A stretch of 64,000 bases of DNA, from the NCBI RefSeq assembly GCF_041296385.1, contig NW_027184085.1, positions 52,791,109 through 52,855,108 of the forward strand. Direction: 5' to 3'. The notes under the pieces are model-generated. The model ran no database searches. It saw only the letters and a list, made by a program, of their open reading frames with translations, and was not told where the DNA came from. Source of the DNA: Aphelocoma coerulescens (Eukaryota > Chordata > Aves > Passeriformes > Corvidae). Shown piece after piece: positions 48,991-62,120 of the stretch; positions within the stretch are counted from its first letter, which is position 1, and every line of letters begins with the position of its first letter. Made by a program: the position numbers and the translations under genes.

Positions 48991-51900
48991 AAAACCCCCA
49001 GAGATTCTCATTTTCTTCCTTCCCTCCTTCCTGTCACAGCTGCCTGGGAGGCAGTATATGAGCAATCCTCCCTCTTGGATAACTAAAAAATATGGTGTGA
49101 TTTACTGGCAATATTCCTGGTAGTAAGAAACTATATAATAATAACTTTATGTTATATATATGTATAAAACTTGATACTTATGTTAAACAGACATGCATTG
49201 CATACATAAGAGGTACTTGAAATTACTTTGAAAACTTTGAAATCTCTGAATTTCTGGTTTGTTTTTTTTTTTTTAACTAGACTGAGGATGACTGAGTAGA
49301 GTCCCTTAAAATTGGAAGGGAAAAATAGACACATATGATAACATTTTCAAGTCCTTGCCCAAAATACTACCAAGGTATTTTCTATGCATGTTAGACATGG
49401 GGGGGAAAAGCCATTATAATGTGGTTATGCATTGCTCCTCTTCTGAAAATCCTTTCTTTACTAATTCCTCCTCAGCAAAGCTCTAAAACACATCCATCTC
49501 CTCCACACCCTGGTGTTCAAAGACCTTACAACCTTTACTGCACTTACCTGCAGCACATATCCTGTGAGAAAGAGAAATGCTGTTATCCCTCTGTTAGAGG
49601 TGGGACTCTTAGAGAGTAACCTGGGCTGCTAAAGCCATGCAGTAAAATTGTGGTGTAATCTAGTCATGAATCCACGGCTCCCAGTCCAAACTGTTATCTT
49701 GAGGCATCTTTCATGAACAGCTTTTCATATGATCTGCACACAGCTGCTCTTGCAGAAGGAAGAGCTTTTCAGGTCAAAAATTCCAGTTTTGGTAACTTTT
49801 TTTGGTGAATTTTGTCAAATTTGTGGACTCAAACTACAATTCAGTTCCATTCACCAAAGAAATTGAATGCAATAATTTCCAGTGCAATTTTGAATGATAG
49901 TAAGAGTAAAAACATCATAGTTCTTCCTGAGTAGAATGGCCCTGTTCATTCAGTGCTTGATGCAACAGCAGCACCCATTTCCCATATAACCCCGGCTGTA
50001 TTTATATGCATGTCAGCTTTGTTGAGCTACAGAAACAGATGTAAAGGGCAGTTTTCAAAAGCTCTGTAAGGCCTAAGTCCTTGAAAGCACTCAGGTATCC
50101 TGTATTCTTTAAGAAAGTCAGGGAACCTAAACATCTAGAATCTCAGGCAGAAAATAAGATAAATACATAGTGTCTAGGACCATCCAATATTTGCAAACAG
50201 CTTTTACTTCTGAAAAGGGGATCTAAACCCTTCAACTATCAACAAGCACCAGCATGCAGTTGAAAATCACTGACAGTCCCTGCTGTGGCTTTTCTTATCT
50301 GTGTCACTGGTACCTGAAGTTAACTTATTCTTCACTGTTGATTTTCCTGTGTAAAAATAGGTTAATTAATGGAGAAATATTCATACAATCTCAGCTCTTA
50401 CAGACTGAGAATGGTGTTGGATGAAGGACAGGCTGAAAATTAAATGGTTTTAGCTTGATAAAGTTTTGTAATCCTAAATGTAACATTTCTAGCATTGTGT
50501 GCTGGCATCCGTGAATATTTTTCAACCTTTCTTCATGAGTGATGAGAAAGATTCTGCCTATTTCCTCCATGACTCCAGTACAGGTAAAGCTCTCAAAATT
50601 GAGGACAAATGACAGAAGAATTCAAAAGATTGATAAAGGCATTCCTGCCTATTATTGGAGAAGAGCTATGCAACTTATATTCTTAACTTTCTTCCCCAAC
50701 AAAAAAAAAAATTCATATGACCTTCTCTTCTCCTAAATTTTTAAGAAGAATGCTGAGCAAGTCTTTAAATGTTTCCATGAAATTCACTGCTTCAGAATCC
50801 AGCAAACAGTGAGGGACCACTGGTGAAACATCAATTCCAAAGGATCCACTTTCTTGACCAGGAAATTGCGTGGAAAGACTTCCATTTTATTCCAGCCAGT
50901 GCAATCCCCACCAAGGATTCCTAGGGCAGATTTAAATAAACTCCAATTCTATGTGTATTATGAAAATAAATACTATTTTAGATAATTCTTCTTAATGTAA
51001 AGGTTTTTGCTCAGTTTGCATCAGTGAAGAAGCTGGGGAGAAGGGACAAATACGATAAGTCTCAAGATTTCACCAATATTTAATAGATAAATTCAAAAAA
51101 GGCTAGGCAAAAAGAATGGCTTCTCTGGAAAGATGTTCCAGTATATTCATAAATGAAATATTTGTGACCTTTTCATGTAAGAAGAACAGGAGAGTAAGCA
51201 AAAAAATGTGCATGTCAGAAGAAAAAATGAGAACAAATTTGCAGCTTCTACTCACATTTGAGGCAATTGTTCCAGAAGCAATACTCTCAGTTGGCATTGA
51301 AGACATTTCCTGAATACCTTGATTACTTCTGCTGCTCCACCTCATACAGCCATGTAGCATACACAGACATTCGCTCCTTGGAATAACAAGTAAGGAAGGT
51401 GAGTGTGCTGTAGACCAGAAAAAAAACACCACCTGATGGACTGTGATACTAAAGTAAATGTAATGTGATGGAATTACTGCTCTACTTAGGCTTTTTTTTT
51501 TTTTTACTACTTCTAGTAATTATGCCAGAGACACATACACAAAAAAAAAAAAAAAAAAAAGAGATGCATGAAAAACATAGTGGAACAAATAATTCTAGTG
51601 TGAACTCACTTACTCACTTCTGCAGACCTAAAGCAAATGTCTTCTTTTATCCTGCAACCATAGACAACCTGTATTAAAATACTTTGAGACTAGATCCAGG
51701 GCTTCAATGACACCCTGATTATCAGCAAGCCCCTTCTGTTTCAACCTGATATATGCATGTATTGCTCTCTGTGTCTCTCTTCTTCTCTCTCTGTTTCCTG
51801 AACTAAGATTGCTATGTCTCTGAAATGATGTCTCACATAAATGTTGAGTAAAGATTAAAAAACAAGGCTGCAGGGAGTCAGGAGAAGATGTGTGATAGAG

Positions 51901-52944
51901 CAGGAGTGGTCAGATAAGTAACCATTAAAACAGAAGTAGAAGAAGACAAGAGAATGTAATTTATCAAGCTGAGCCCTACTGAAAAGGTAATGCAGGAGAG
52001 GCCAAGACATGAGCTACAGCTCTGCAAAGGCTTCTATTCAGAAGACTGCCAGCCTTCACAACAGGCTTGCATGGTGGAATGTCAGTCAGGCCTTCCTTCT
52101 ATCTGAAGTGCTTAAATACCTGTGCCTATCTCCAGCCTTTTGCAAAGGGACTGCTGAAGTGGCCCTTTCATTTCAAGCATACCTGGTATTTACTGCCACA
52201 GCATGAAATTCCAATTTGTTAATGACTCAGAATCTATTTGTAAAAATACACACCTGTGTCTCTATTTTTATTCACGTAGTAATTGGTTTTGTAGGTAAAG
52301 CTCATGTCTATACATGTCTTTAGTATGTGCACACAGGTTTTAATGACAGTATTGCCTTCTTGCTTTTCCAAACAAACCTCTTCGTATTTTTAGAGCATGC
52401 CCTGAACTGGCAATATTTGATCGCAAACATATTTCACTCTTCTTAAAAGACCCAGCCAGTGTACACACATACTTCTTTGTTTCTCAGCAACAGCACACTG
52501 AAAGCTTGCAGCTGAAGTGTCAGTGTTGCTGTAGTCATGCAAATCACACAATTGTTTGTTAGTGAGTGAGATGTGAAAACCCCTGAGGAAAAAGTGCATG
52601 TATCTCCTGTCGTGATATCCAGACTTTTTTGCTCATCTCCAGAGTGTCTTGATACACTCCAGAAAATCATGGGCAAGATGGATTAAAAGCTAGAAAAATA
52701 AATAGGGTATACTTTAGTTGATATTAATTGTCTGTGTGGGATGCTGCTCTGCTCTTATTCACCTGATACTAGGAAGACAGTCTGCAAGACCAGAACTGGA
52801 AAAAAAAGATGGAATATAATCACATGAAAACATGATCTGTGCTAGAAATAATAATCACAATCCTCAGTCTCATTTTACACTAGATACCTAAATATCCTAG
52901 ATACCCATATATCATATCAATAATCTTTGGCATTTTAGCCTAAA

Positions 52945-53361
52945 ACCACAGGATTTTCTTTCTACATTGCTTGCCCTTTCTTTGGGCTTGAATTGGGGGA
53001 GGTACTGCATGAAGCTCCTGGTATGTAGTCTGGGAATTCTAGGGACTTGGGGCTCCACCACCACTGAACAGATCCAGAGGACCTGAATTTCCACAGGAGG
53101 ACTAGACCTTTCACAGGACCACCACTTTCCACAGCAGCCACCATTTCAACAGAACTGCAATCACTGCTTGACAGGATTGTGCCTACCACCTGACCAAGAG
53201 GGTGCCAGGTTGTATTCTGACTTTGTGGGTTTAAGCCAGTTTTTCTATATCATTGTATTTATTGTAATCTTTCTATTAAATTGTAACTCCGACCTAAAAT
53301 CTCTCTCACGGTATTTGTGTGTGGTTCATTCCTCCTGCTGGTTTACTTTTAAACCAGCACA
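52945..53361 (+). mobile_element. 3' part of an LTR from a different endogenous retrovirus family
   Basis: The segment ends with AAACCAGCACA at 53351-53361, a CA terminus typical of avian LTRs. Upstream are ATTAAA (53275-53280), serving as a polyadenylation signal, and 'gtaactccgacctaaaatc' as R/U5-like sequence. The preceding 300 bp are moderately GC-rich. The last 25 bp form a 10-bp inverted repeat (TGCTGGTTTA at 53336-53345 and TAAACCAGCA at 53350-53359). I could not find the matching 5' start (expected TGTGCTGGTTT-like), so it is 5'-truncated or diverged. No clear internal retroviral sequence follows 53361. The sequence is unrelated to the 1.3-kb family. Confidence 0.6.
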
Positions 53362-56300
53362 GTTTGCTCACACCATAGTGAGATTATAGAAGGAATTTGT
53401 CTTCGTGGGGAATTCCATTTACAAATTTGGCAGCCAGCATTACAGCCTAGCAAATTCTGCATCATAACAACCTGGCTCGTGAGTGGAGTTAGTGTGGGAA
53501 GGGACAGTAAAGAAGACCTAGGCTTTCTCCAGAGTAGAAGCATACATGGCTTTATTCTGATGATTTGGGAGGTGTTAGATTGCCTCTTGCTGATGCTGTC
53601 TAGCAGGGCTTTTTTTATGGAAATGGCTCCTATTGCTTCCTTCAGTTTTCATGTTTTAAGTAGGACAGCAGCTTGGCAGCTGGGGATGTTAGGCATAATT
53701 TTTGTCTTTTACCAGAGCAGATGAGCAATTATCTGCTGAGCCTAAATGTGGGGCAGAGCTGACCTAAGCAAGGGTTTTAAGCTGCCATGCAGTCCAAGAT
53801 CAGGGAAGCTGGGGACCAGTAGAGCAGAGAATAAAAAACATAAATAGAACAATTTGCTGAGGACTCTCTTGGTCCTACCTTGAAGAAAGAAACACTCAGA
53901 ATCAAAGCAGAAACATGCTTTACAGGCATGTAGGTCACAGAAACACATCCCAGGATAGGGACAGTCTGTTTAAGTCTAGCTAAACAAAGCCTGTTCATAT
54001 ATCATGAATAAATTTAACCATGAAACAAGATTTTTAACCTGTAAAGCGCAGGTCTGAGACTGCCTTTTCAGAAGGGTAGTACAGGAAAGGAAGGAAGAGC
54101 AGAAGGGAATTACTTCTAAAATGGCTGATCATTTTATGTAAAGGATTGAAACGCAGTTTCCTCCATTAGCTTGGAGAAGGACTTGCTAGCTCTGCTAAGC
54201 CCTGCTGTTTCTGCAGTTTTAATATTTTCTAAATTAAACAAGGCCTAAATTATGCTTCTATATCAAAGAATAGACCCTACTAGCTGCAACTGGTAAAGGT
54301 CTCTTCCACACCAAGACTTAATTTTCTTCGAATATTTTTGTCTTTTCCTATGAGTGTAAAGAATTGAAGTCTTAACAGTGCTTTCCCCATGAAAGAGAGG
54401 AAAATTCCTACCTTTCTGCTTGGTACATTTTTCACAATGTTTCTTCACAGCCACCTCTGGTATCAGAGAGCTCAATGTGGATCATGTGGACTGGGCCATG
54501 ATCTTAGCTTTTATTACAAACACAGCTTTTTCCTGTGCTCATGTTTGTATATTTTCAAAGCGCAGTCCTATTTTATTGCTCTTTTTGCTGTGCTGTGCTG
54601 TGTTTGCATGTCATCTATGCAGGTGTCTGATCCCAACCACTGCTGTGCTTTTGTACAATGCCAAGGGCCAAGCCTGGATTTGTACATTCCCTGGGATGGA
54701 ATCCGGTGGTTGATCTTAAAAATTACCCGATGCACAGTACTAAAACTCAGGGATTGCCACCTCCATCCTCACAGAAGGCAGTGTCTCAATACCATTTAAA
54801 GAACAGTTGTTGTGTCTCACCAAATGGAGTGCCCCTATAATTAAGAGACATTGTGACAGAAGTCTATAAATTAGGAGGATTGCTCATACTCCTCAGCACT
54901 TAACAGAAGGAAAATAATGCTTCCAGGGATTGGTTGTACCCTTGCTCACTTTGCAGAAGTATTAAAAGAAAAAGCAGAAAAGGATTAAAGCTGCTTTTAC
55001 TGCATTGTAGGGTGACTATAAATCAGAAAATGCAGACTTGCATTCAATTCACAAAGGAATTTTTCCATCTCTGTTAGACTTTAAATTGACTGCCTACCAA
55101 TTGCAGATGCCATGAGGATCATAACAATTGAAGAAAACTAGTGAACAGAGAAAGAATGTGCTTTTTAAACTTATTAAAACCATCATAATACTGATGATGA
55201 ATAACTGCTGCAATAATAGTAATGAAATAAGGGTTGATGATTACAGTACAGCAATAACAGTCTCTTCTCTATTTTGCATGGTCTCACCTGTAAAGGAATA
55301 ATGGAGAATTGCACAAACACATAAAAATGCATACACTATCAAAAATTCTTATTAGGGCTGAGTTGGTGACATATTTTTTTTAATATTTGATTATGTGACT
55401 CTTCTTTTCATGTGACAGATTTTAATAGTTTGTAGCTGGTGGTTCTCCAAAATTGTTTGGAAGACTAGAAAAAAGACTTTTTGTAGAATCATCACTAAAA
55501 ATTAGTAAATAGATCACCTTGGGCATATGACAAGTTTGACAATCATCGTTTATTTATGTTCTGTGAACAATTACCAGACCTTTACAATTAAAACATTTCC
55601 TGATTTCATTCTACTGATTTTGCAGTGTTAAAAGGCAGTCTGGGCAGTTTAAGTAAGCTTTATTTCTATGACTTTATACAACACGATGGAGACAAGCAGC
55701 AAAGCTGCCTAGTGCATTCTGAAGTGAGTGGGTGACATCAAGAGTAAAGAAGAATACAAAGGCATGAGAAGTTGATAAAACTGAGCTGCTTCTGATCGAG
55801 GGGAGAAACTGCCCCAGGACAGGAGAGGACTGTCATTTGTCAGCCAAGGAGACTGCCTGTGCGGAGGAGAGGTGGTAGGTGCTTGGTAGAAATTGGAACT
55901 CAGGTTGCCAAAAGGGGAACTTAAAGCTGGCCTTGTGAGAAGACAAAAAAAATGGTGAGGGGATAGCCACATGATCACTACAAAAAGGGTCCCTTTCCAC
56001 ACCTGGAAGAGAATATAAGACTCACTGAATCACTGAAATATTACACTATCATGAAATGCTTAAGTAATACTAAAACCACTGTCTCTGCTTGTGGTTATTT
56101 TGTTCATCTCAGTAGAGAAATGTTTGCTTTTTACTATGTATATGGGAGTCAATTACTAAAGCAACAAAATAAAGTCTACAGAAAGATAACATATTAAAAC
56201 TATGGATTCTTGATGTGGAAGGTACATTTGCATTTTGATAGTTTACTGCTAATCAACTACTATTTCTTCATATGGTCCTGCCTTGTTGGAACCCTGAGTT

Positions 56301-58441
56301 CTGAAAATTTCAATCTTTCAGTGCTGACAGGCAATGATCTTCAAAAGCACACTGCCTTTGACCTGAAGCCTTGGGAAAGGCTTCCCAAATTGTGTGATAG
56401 CACTGAGATTGTTGCTGTGTAATTAAAGTTGTGTCACTGGGTGGAATATGTAGAGATGTAGAAAATTAGGTTTATGGGATTTAGTAACAAGATGGAGGAT
56501 TTTGGGTGTGGATTTGTCCTTCTTCTTTTTCCACCTTCTTCTTCACAAAACTGGTGGTTTTGGTATTGGTTCAAAAACCCGCAGTGCAGATCATAAATGA
56601 TTAGTTACTGGGTTATAAGTAAAAATAAATTAGTCGGCATTCCATAAATGGACAGTTTAGACTTTAAAAGGACTTGGAAATTAGAACTTGGGGCCATTTT
56701 CACCTTGTTAACTCAGAGGCACACTCTGTGCAGCTATATTATAGATAAGAAATAATAAACATTTGAGTCTGAAGATAAACTCCATGTCTCCTGTGTTTCA
56801 ATCCAAACTCTGAGTAAAAGAACTCATGAAACAGAGGCAAAGAAGAAAAGAAACAAAAAAGAGAAAATTAATACTGCCTCTTCCATTGCGTTCAGTTAAG
56901 GAAAGGCAAATTCATGAAAGTATGACGCTGCTTTACATTACTTGTTTTGCACCACTTTCCACACTCACATTTATCTGTAATCTTCCATTTGCAGTGACAC
57001 TTTATCAGTTACCATATAGCCAGGCTCATCAATGTCAAGATCTCAAAAAAAATAAAAATCACACAGGTAAAGTACATGTTTGGAATGTGAATGTAAAGTT
57101 AAAATTCCTAAACATACTACCTTTCCCTCCTATTTACTCAAACTAAATGAGTGTGTTTTGTTTGGAGAGTAGTTCAGAAAAGAAATGGGGGAAGTGAAGA
57201 AGGCATAAATCTGGTTCCCAGGGCATTTATACTCCAGGCTCAGATCTTCAGTTTGGGGTTTTCAGTTTTTAAATTCCTGACATAAGAAAGATTTAATAAT
57301 TCATACATTATATTAAGGGCTGAGTTATAACTTCAACAAGTCGGCATTACAAAACTGTCAAAAATGTAACAGCTCCTGCCTTCTATAATTTCAGCTGCTT
57401 CTGATGAATTATAGGGAAATGCCTTATTGGTGTGCAGTGCTACCAATTATCTGACAGAGCCAGAGTGTATATCCAGCTAATCAGAAATAAGAGCACAGAA
57501 TTAAATCTCCCATGTGAAACTCATCATTTACATACTTATTATTCAGAAATTATAATAAGGCTAATGAGAAGCTCACATGGTGCCTTTAAAAGTCAAGCCA
57601 ATCTTACTGTGAATTTTCAGCAGATAAAGCTTCCCTGGTACACAGTAGTCAAAAGATAAATTCTGTTGATTACAGTTTAGTTTAATTAAACATTACAAGT
57701 TATTTGTATGGATCCATACATGCTTTGCATGAAGGGATTAGTTACATAAGCTGGAACTGTCTCAAGAGAAGTAATGGAGACAGGGCAGACAGTTAAACAA
57801 AAACACATAGGGAAGGTTATTTTTGCATCCATATGGGTATAAGCACAATAAGACACAGAAGGAAAAAAAATCATGGAAACTTATTTTGGAGGGTGAATGC
57901 TGCTTTAAAATCCCTGTGCAGCACAGCCACATGCTGCACATGCAAGATGCAGAGCACGATGGCACATTGTGACCTCATGGGTATGGTCTTCAGTCAAACA
58001 GCTCCCCACCTCCAGTATGAACATGATCCACCTGTCTCATCGTCACTATAGATAAAAAAGAGATCTCCAGAGGCTGCTCAGGTTGCTGATGCTGGCACTT
58101 GACCCTTTCCATGTATTTATAACACAAGTTACAGCTCATTGTGGCATTCAGACTTGACATTAGTGGGTACCATTTTCAGACACTGAAATGTGTCATCATC
58201 AGCTGTCATCACTGACTTCTTTTTCCAGGCACACCTTGATTACCATACATGACCTCAATCACAAAAACAGAGAGAAAACTTGACCATCTACCCCTTCTCC
58301 CAGAAGAGGCATTTACATTTATATGTGTGACCCTCCATGAGGAGCAGGAATATGATTGTGCTTCCCTGGGCTCCTTTCCAAATGCTGTCTCTCTCTTTTC
58401 TTTGGAAAAAAACGTTTTGAAACTGTTTGGTATAATAGTAA
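53362..58441. other. Unassigned sequence, no gene seen
   Basis: AT-rich DNA without recognised elements. Overlapping plus frames at 54389-54840 (up to 136 codons, C, F, L-rich) have no domain. The patch at about 55700-56000 is purine-rich and GC-richer with a 97-codon minus frame, also unrecognised. Confidence 0.5.
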
Positions 58442-58500
58442 TTAAAAAAAAAACAAAAACAAAACAACAACAACAACAAAACAAACCACAAAAAATAAAG
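58442..58500 (+). repeat. A-rich (CAA)n-like simple repeat
   Basis: A run of ten A is followed by CAAAAA, CAAAA and (CAA)n units, then 'aaaccacaaaaaataaa'. Frames on both strands across it (58209-58686) are low complexity. Confidence 0.9.
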
Positions 58501-60615
58501 GCACAAAACCAACCTGCTTGCTGTCACATAGTCACTTGGGATTGCCTTGTGTTGTGTTGCCGTAAGGGGTTTCCTTTGCCCATGATCTGCTTACAGCCAG
58601 CACTTTATTTCCACTTCTGTGTATTTCATAACAACACTTGCCACAAGGAAAGATTAGTCCAGTGCCAGCAGAATAAAATAACGTGATAAAGGCACTATTA
58701 GCTGTGATCTTTAAGTGCCTTTTCTTTTCTATTCTCTCTTCCTGATGTCCTCTGCAATAGATAAGGAAGCAAAGTCAAATCAAGTAACTCTTTGCAACTG
58801 AGATCATCTTCAGCCAGAAAATGCTGCCGCTTTCAAAATATGTTCCCAAATAGTTTTTAATTTGGTGACTGGTAGCAGTTTTGTTACAAGATATTGAGTA
58901 GGTTTAACATTGGACATATTTACTGAGGGCAACTATTAACTCAGTAAGAGCAGAGATAAAAAACTTACTCATCACTTTCTCAGCTAAGACTGGTTGAGGT
59001 AAGTAGTTGATGATCTACAGTAGCATACACTAATCCATCTAAAAGCTGTCCATTTCCACCTGTAATGACAAAGGGCTCTGGTCTGATTGAAGAAAAGCCT
59101 GGGTTTTCCAATCACCTTCTTTACACATGTAATTCAGATTCGTTGGGTTCTCCCTGCCAGCAGGAAGAGAACTCTCCTGTCTGGTCCCACCAGAGAATCC
59201 TGTACCATGCAAACAAGGGACAAGGACCCAGTGCAATGAAGACTGTAAAATGCACCACTAGCACTGTTCCCATGCTAGGTCAGGGATGCCACGGGGAGAC
59301 CCCCAGAGGTCCTGGGAGCCCCTGCAAGGTGATGGGCTGCAGTCAGGCAAGTGCAGCCCTCAGAGCACCAGCCACACTTTGGGTGAAGCTGCCATGCTTC
59401 TGCTCCTGCTGTTGGTGTGCTCACTGACACTGAGAACTAGACTTCATCACCAGAGGCTCCTCTGGCATCGCCCCACAAGTCAGTGGAGTAACACCTACAG
59501 AGAATTTTGCCTTGCAGCCTATAGTTGTAATGGATGGTTTTCGTTACTTTGGTTCATTTTTCACATCCCCACAAGTGTTGTTCTCCTTGCAAATCACATC
59601 CTTGCTTTTCATAAGTGTCTGCATTTAATTAGCCTCAAATTAGAAACCTGCAGCACTGCTGTAAAGCAAATACTTAGATAGTAGTGAAGGACCAGAATAA
59701 AAAAGGGGCTTTTTTTCCCTGAAGGAAATCATTCCCAGCTGCAGTAGCAGGGAATGACACTTTAAAGGGATCATACTTTAAACAGTAACAATCTTTATTG
59801 GTGGTGTCCAAAAAAGTTGCCACACTCAGATATCAAAAATACTCCTCAAGGCTACACAGCTATGGAATTTTTCTCACTTTTCATATGTAAAACAAAAAAA
59901 TTAGCCACGTAAAAAAAATAACCTGAGTAAAAGATTGACTGGTAAACATATTTTTCATATTCAAGAGAATATGAATTAAAAGAAGCTTATTTTGTTGCTG
60001 GAAAAATAATTATATATTTCAAGTTTTGGGAAATAGTTTCATCAAAAATGAATAATTGTTTAGAATAAGAAAATGTCTATGTTATTAAAAATTTTTCACC
60101 GCAGCTGTCTGTGTTCCCCAAATCCTATATTTAAGTGAAAAAGACACATTTTCAAATTTAAGGAAAGAACTACACACCTAGCTGGTGCTATGAAGTCCCT
60201 TGTGCTTTTGAAGTGCCTGAAACAGGCGCAAAGAAGTGAGCTGCTCTTCAGTGGTGAAATTCTTGGAGCATCTTTAGACATTTATGTGGCCATGAGGAGA
60301 GCTAGGCAGGGGACCTGACAGCCCCATGGCAATTACTAGGTAAAGGTCATTTGCCAGTCTGGACATGCCCTGGGCAGAGAATCTCATGCACAGTGTTGCA
60401 GAGATTTCCTCTGTGGAGGAACATCTTCAGCAGTCCTTGACCCTCTGTGCTCACCTGCCCCTGCAATGTATCAGCACGGGCTTTTGTGAAGCTGCATGGT
60501 GAACCAGATGGAGGAGCTGATTTGCAGAATGAGAGGCCTTATTTTCAGCTGTATTGTTTCCTTGATGCAACACAACCACAGCAAGGGCTGCTCTGGAAGA
60601 GCTCAGTGGCCAGTG
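58501..60615. other. Unassigned sequence with one GC-richer patch
   Basis: The segment at 59040-59480 is GC-richer and carries overlapping open frames (see next entry). The rest is AT-rich. I see no named repeat. Confidence 0.5.
59286..59681 (+). other. Open frame with leucine-rich hydrophobic start, unsupported
   Basis: A 131-codon frame contains a second in-frame ATG at 59394 in good initiation context (gctgccATGc). That ATG starts a 95-residue frame beginning MLLLLLLVCSLTL, which looks like a signal peptide. It is followed by basic residues and two further hydrophobic stretches (SLLWFIFHIPTSVVLLA). A second plus frame (59065-59427) overlaps it. There is no recognisable family, no obvious splice donor and no CpG island upstream. 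A first exon is possible, but chance is more likely. Confidence 0.15.
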
Positions 60616-60675
60616 GAACAAGACCTTATGAGGACAGGATGAGGACGCCTGGTTTGTTCAGCCTGGAGAAGATAC
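60616..60675 (+). repeat. Short CR1 fragment, plus strand
   Basis: The 60 bp 'gaacaagaccttatgagg...' to 'ttcagcctggagaag' match the CR1 ORF2 C-terminal section (the YEERL/LFSLEK region). Only about 15 bp separate it from the oppositely oriented CR1 piece at 60690. Confidence 0.7.
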
Positions 60676-60689
60676 TGGGAGTTGTCTTA

Positions 60690-61460
60690 GCCCAGGTGCA
60701 CCTTGCACTTGGTCTTGTTAAACCTCATGAGATTCCCATGGACCCATTGGGAGTCCCATTGGGACTCTGAGATGTTGACCATTACCCTCTGGATGTGGCC
60801 GTCCACTCATTCTCCTATCCGTCTAACAGTCCACTCAACAAATCCCTCACTCTCCAATTTGGAGAGAAGAACATTGGGGCGGCCATGTCAAAGACTTTAC
60901 ATAAGTCCAGATACCTAACATCTGTAGTCCTTTCCTTATCCACTGATGCAGTCACTCCATCATAGAAGGCCACTAGGTTGACCAGACAGGATTTTCCCTT
61001 GGTGACGCCATGCTGGCTGTCAAATCACCTCCCTGTTCTCCCTGTGCCTCAGCTCAGCTTCTAGGAGGATCTGTTCCATGATCTTCCCAGGCACAGAGGG
61101 AAAGCTCACAGGTCAGTAGTTCCCAGGGTCCTCCTTTCTGCTCTTTTTAAATATGGGTACAATATTTCCCCTTTCCGGACATATAGAGCTTCACCTGACT
61201 TCCATGACTTTTCAAATATGATGGAGAGTGACTTGGCAATTACATCAGCCAACACCGTTAGGACACTCTGATACATCTCATCAGGCCCCATGGACTTATG
61301 TACATTTGGGTTCCTCAGGTGGTCACCTTCTCCTATCTGCTGTCACCAATTTACCAGCACAGGTTATTGGCCTGCCTTTTCCAGTAAACATACCGATAAG
61401 AAGACCTTCCTGTTATTCTTTACATCCCTTGCCAGGTTCAGTTCCAGCTTCATCTTTGAG
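60690..61460 (-). repeat. CR1 LINE RT fragment, minus strand
   Basis: This is an internal part of CR1 ORF2 on the minus strand, read from right to left. The linker before RT lies at about 61430-61460 ('cccttgccaggttcagttcc'). The start of RT follows, readable as MGPDEM, LADVIAKSLSIIFEKSW and SGE at 61291-61180. The 'ggtcagtagttcccagggtc' phrase is at 61111, and 'ccatgctggctgtcaaatcac' covers the region around 61010. The 'gtccagatacctaa' phrase is at 60905 and 'ctccaatttggagaga' at 60852. Near 60690 the similarity skips to the MRFNKTKCKV/HLG segment, so the palm with its catalytic aspartates is deleted. There is no 3' UTR. The plus frames at 60447-60918 and 61228-61625 are antisense shadows. 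Confidence 0.88.
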
Positions 61461-62120
61461 GACAATGCGGGGAACCAGACTGGAGGAATTGAATCAGATG
61501 CCAAAAACATTTACAGAAAACATGGAGAGTTTGAGGCTTTATTGCTGGATGAATTTCTTGACACAGATCATGGCATAGCTACTGAACAGCTGTGCTGTCA
61601 CAAATCCCAGGAAATGCAAGTGTAAGAAGGAGGAGGTTTTTTAATATTCTAAACACTGAAACATGTTCAAATCTGTTTACTCACATTAACGTATTTAAAA
61701 CATATTAAATGTGTGAGCTTAATACTGTGCCAGAGTAGGAAACTCCACCAGCTGAAGCTCATCCTTTCTTAACCAAAGCACCATTCCCCCAGGAACTTGT
61801 GACTAGAACTTCATAAGCAAACTGCATAAATTGCAACATGAATTAAAATTATTCAACTCATATCGATGTGGTTCATCTGAGTTGCTTCATCTGACAATCC
61901 AGGCCAGCATCGTCACTCTGGTCAGATGAAACAGCAGCATTCAATCAGTAGCCCCAGTTCTTCTCTACAGGAGTTGTTCTCCTGTAGTTCTCCTTTTCCC
62001 TCCCTCTCACACCATTGCCTTCAGCATCTACTACTAGGCAGAGGAATAGCTGACTAATTTACTGGCATAATTTTTGCCTCTGCATAGCTCTGCAGCAATA
62101 TTCTCCTTCCTTTCCCTCCA
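61461..62120. other. Unassigned sequence, no gene seen
   Basis: AT-rich spacer between two CR1 pieces. No gene is recognised. Confidence 0.55.

Larger units (their letters stand above)
47336..52940. other. Unassigned sequence, one GC-richer patch and one CNE-like segment
   Basis: The segment at 47337-47960 is GC-richer and carries minus-strand frames (see the separate entry). The segment at 48770-48990 looks like conserved non-coding DNA by eye. A T tract at 51492-51505 and a 20-A tract at 51541-51560 flank a short spacer. Nothing else is recognised. Confidence 0.5.
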
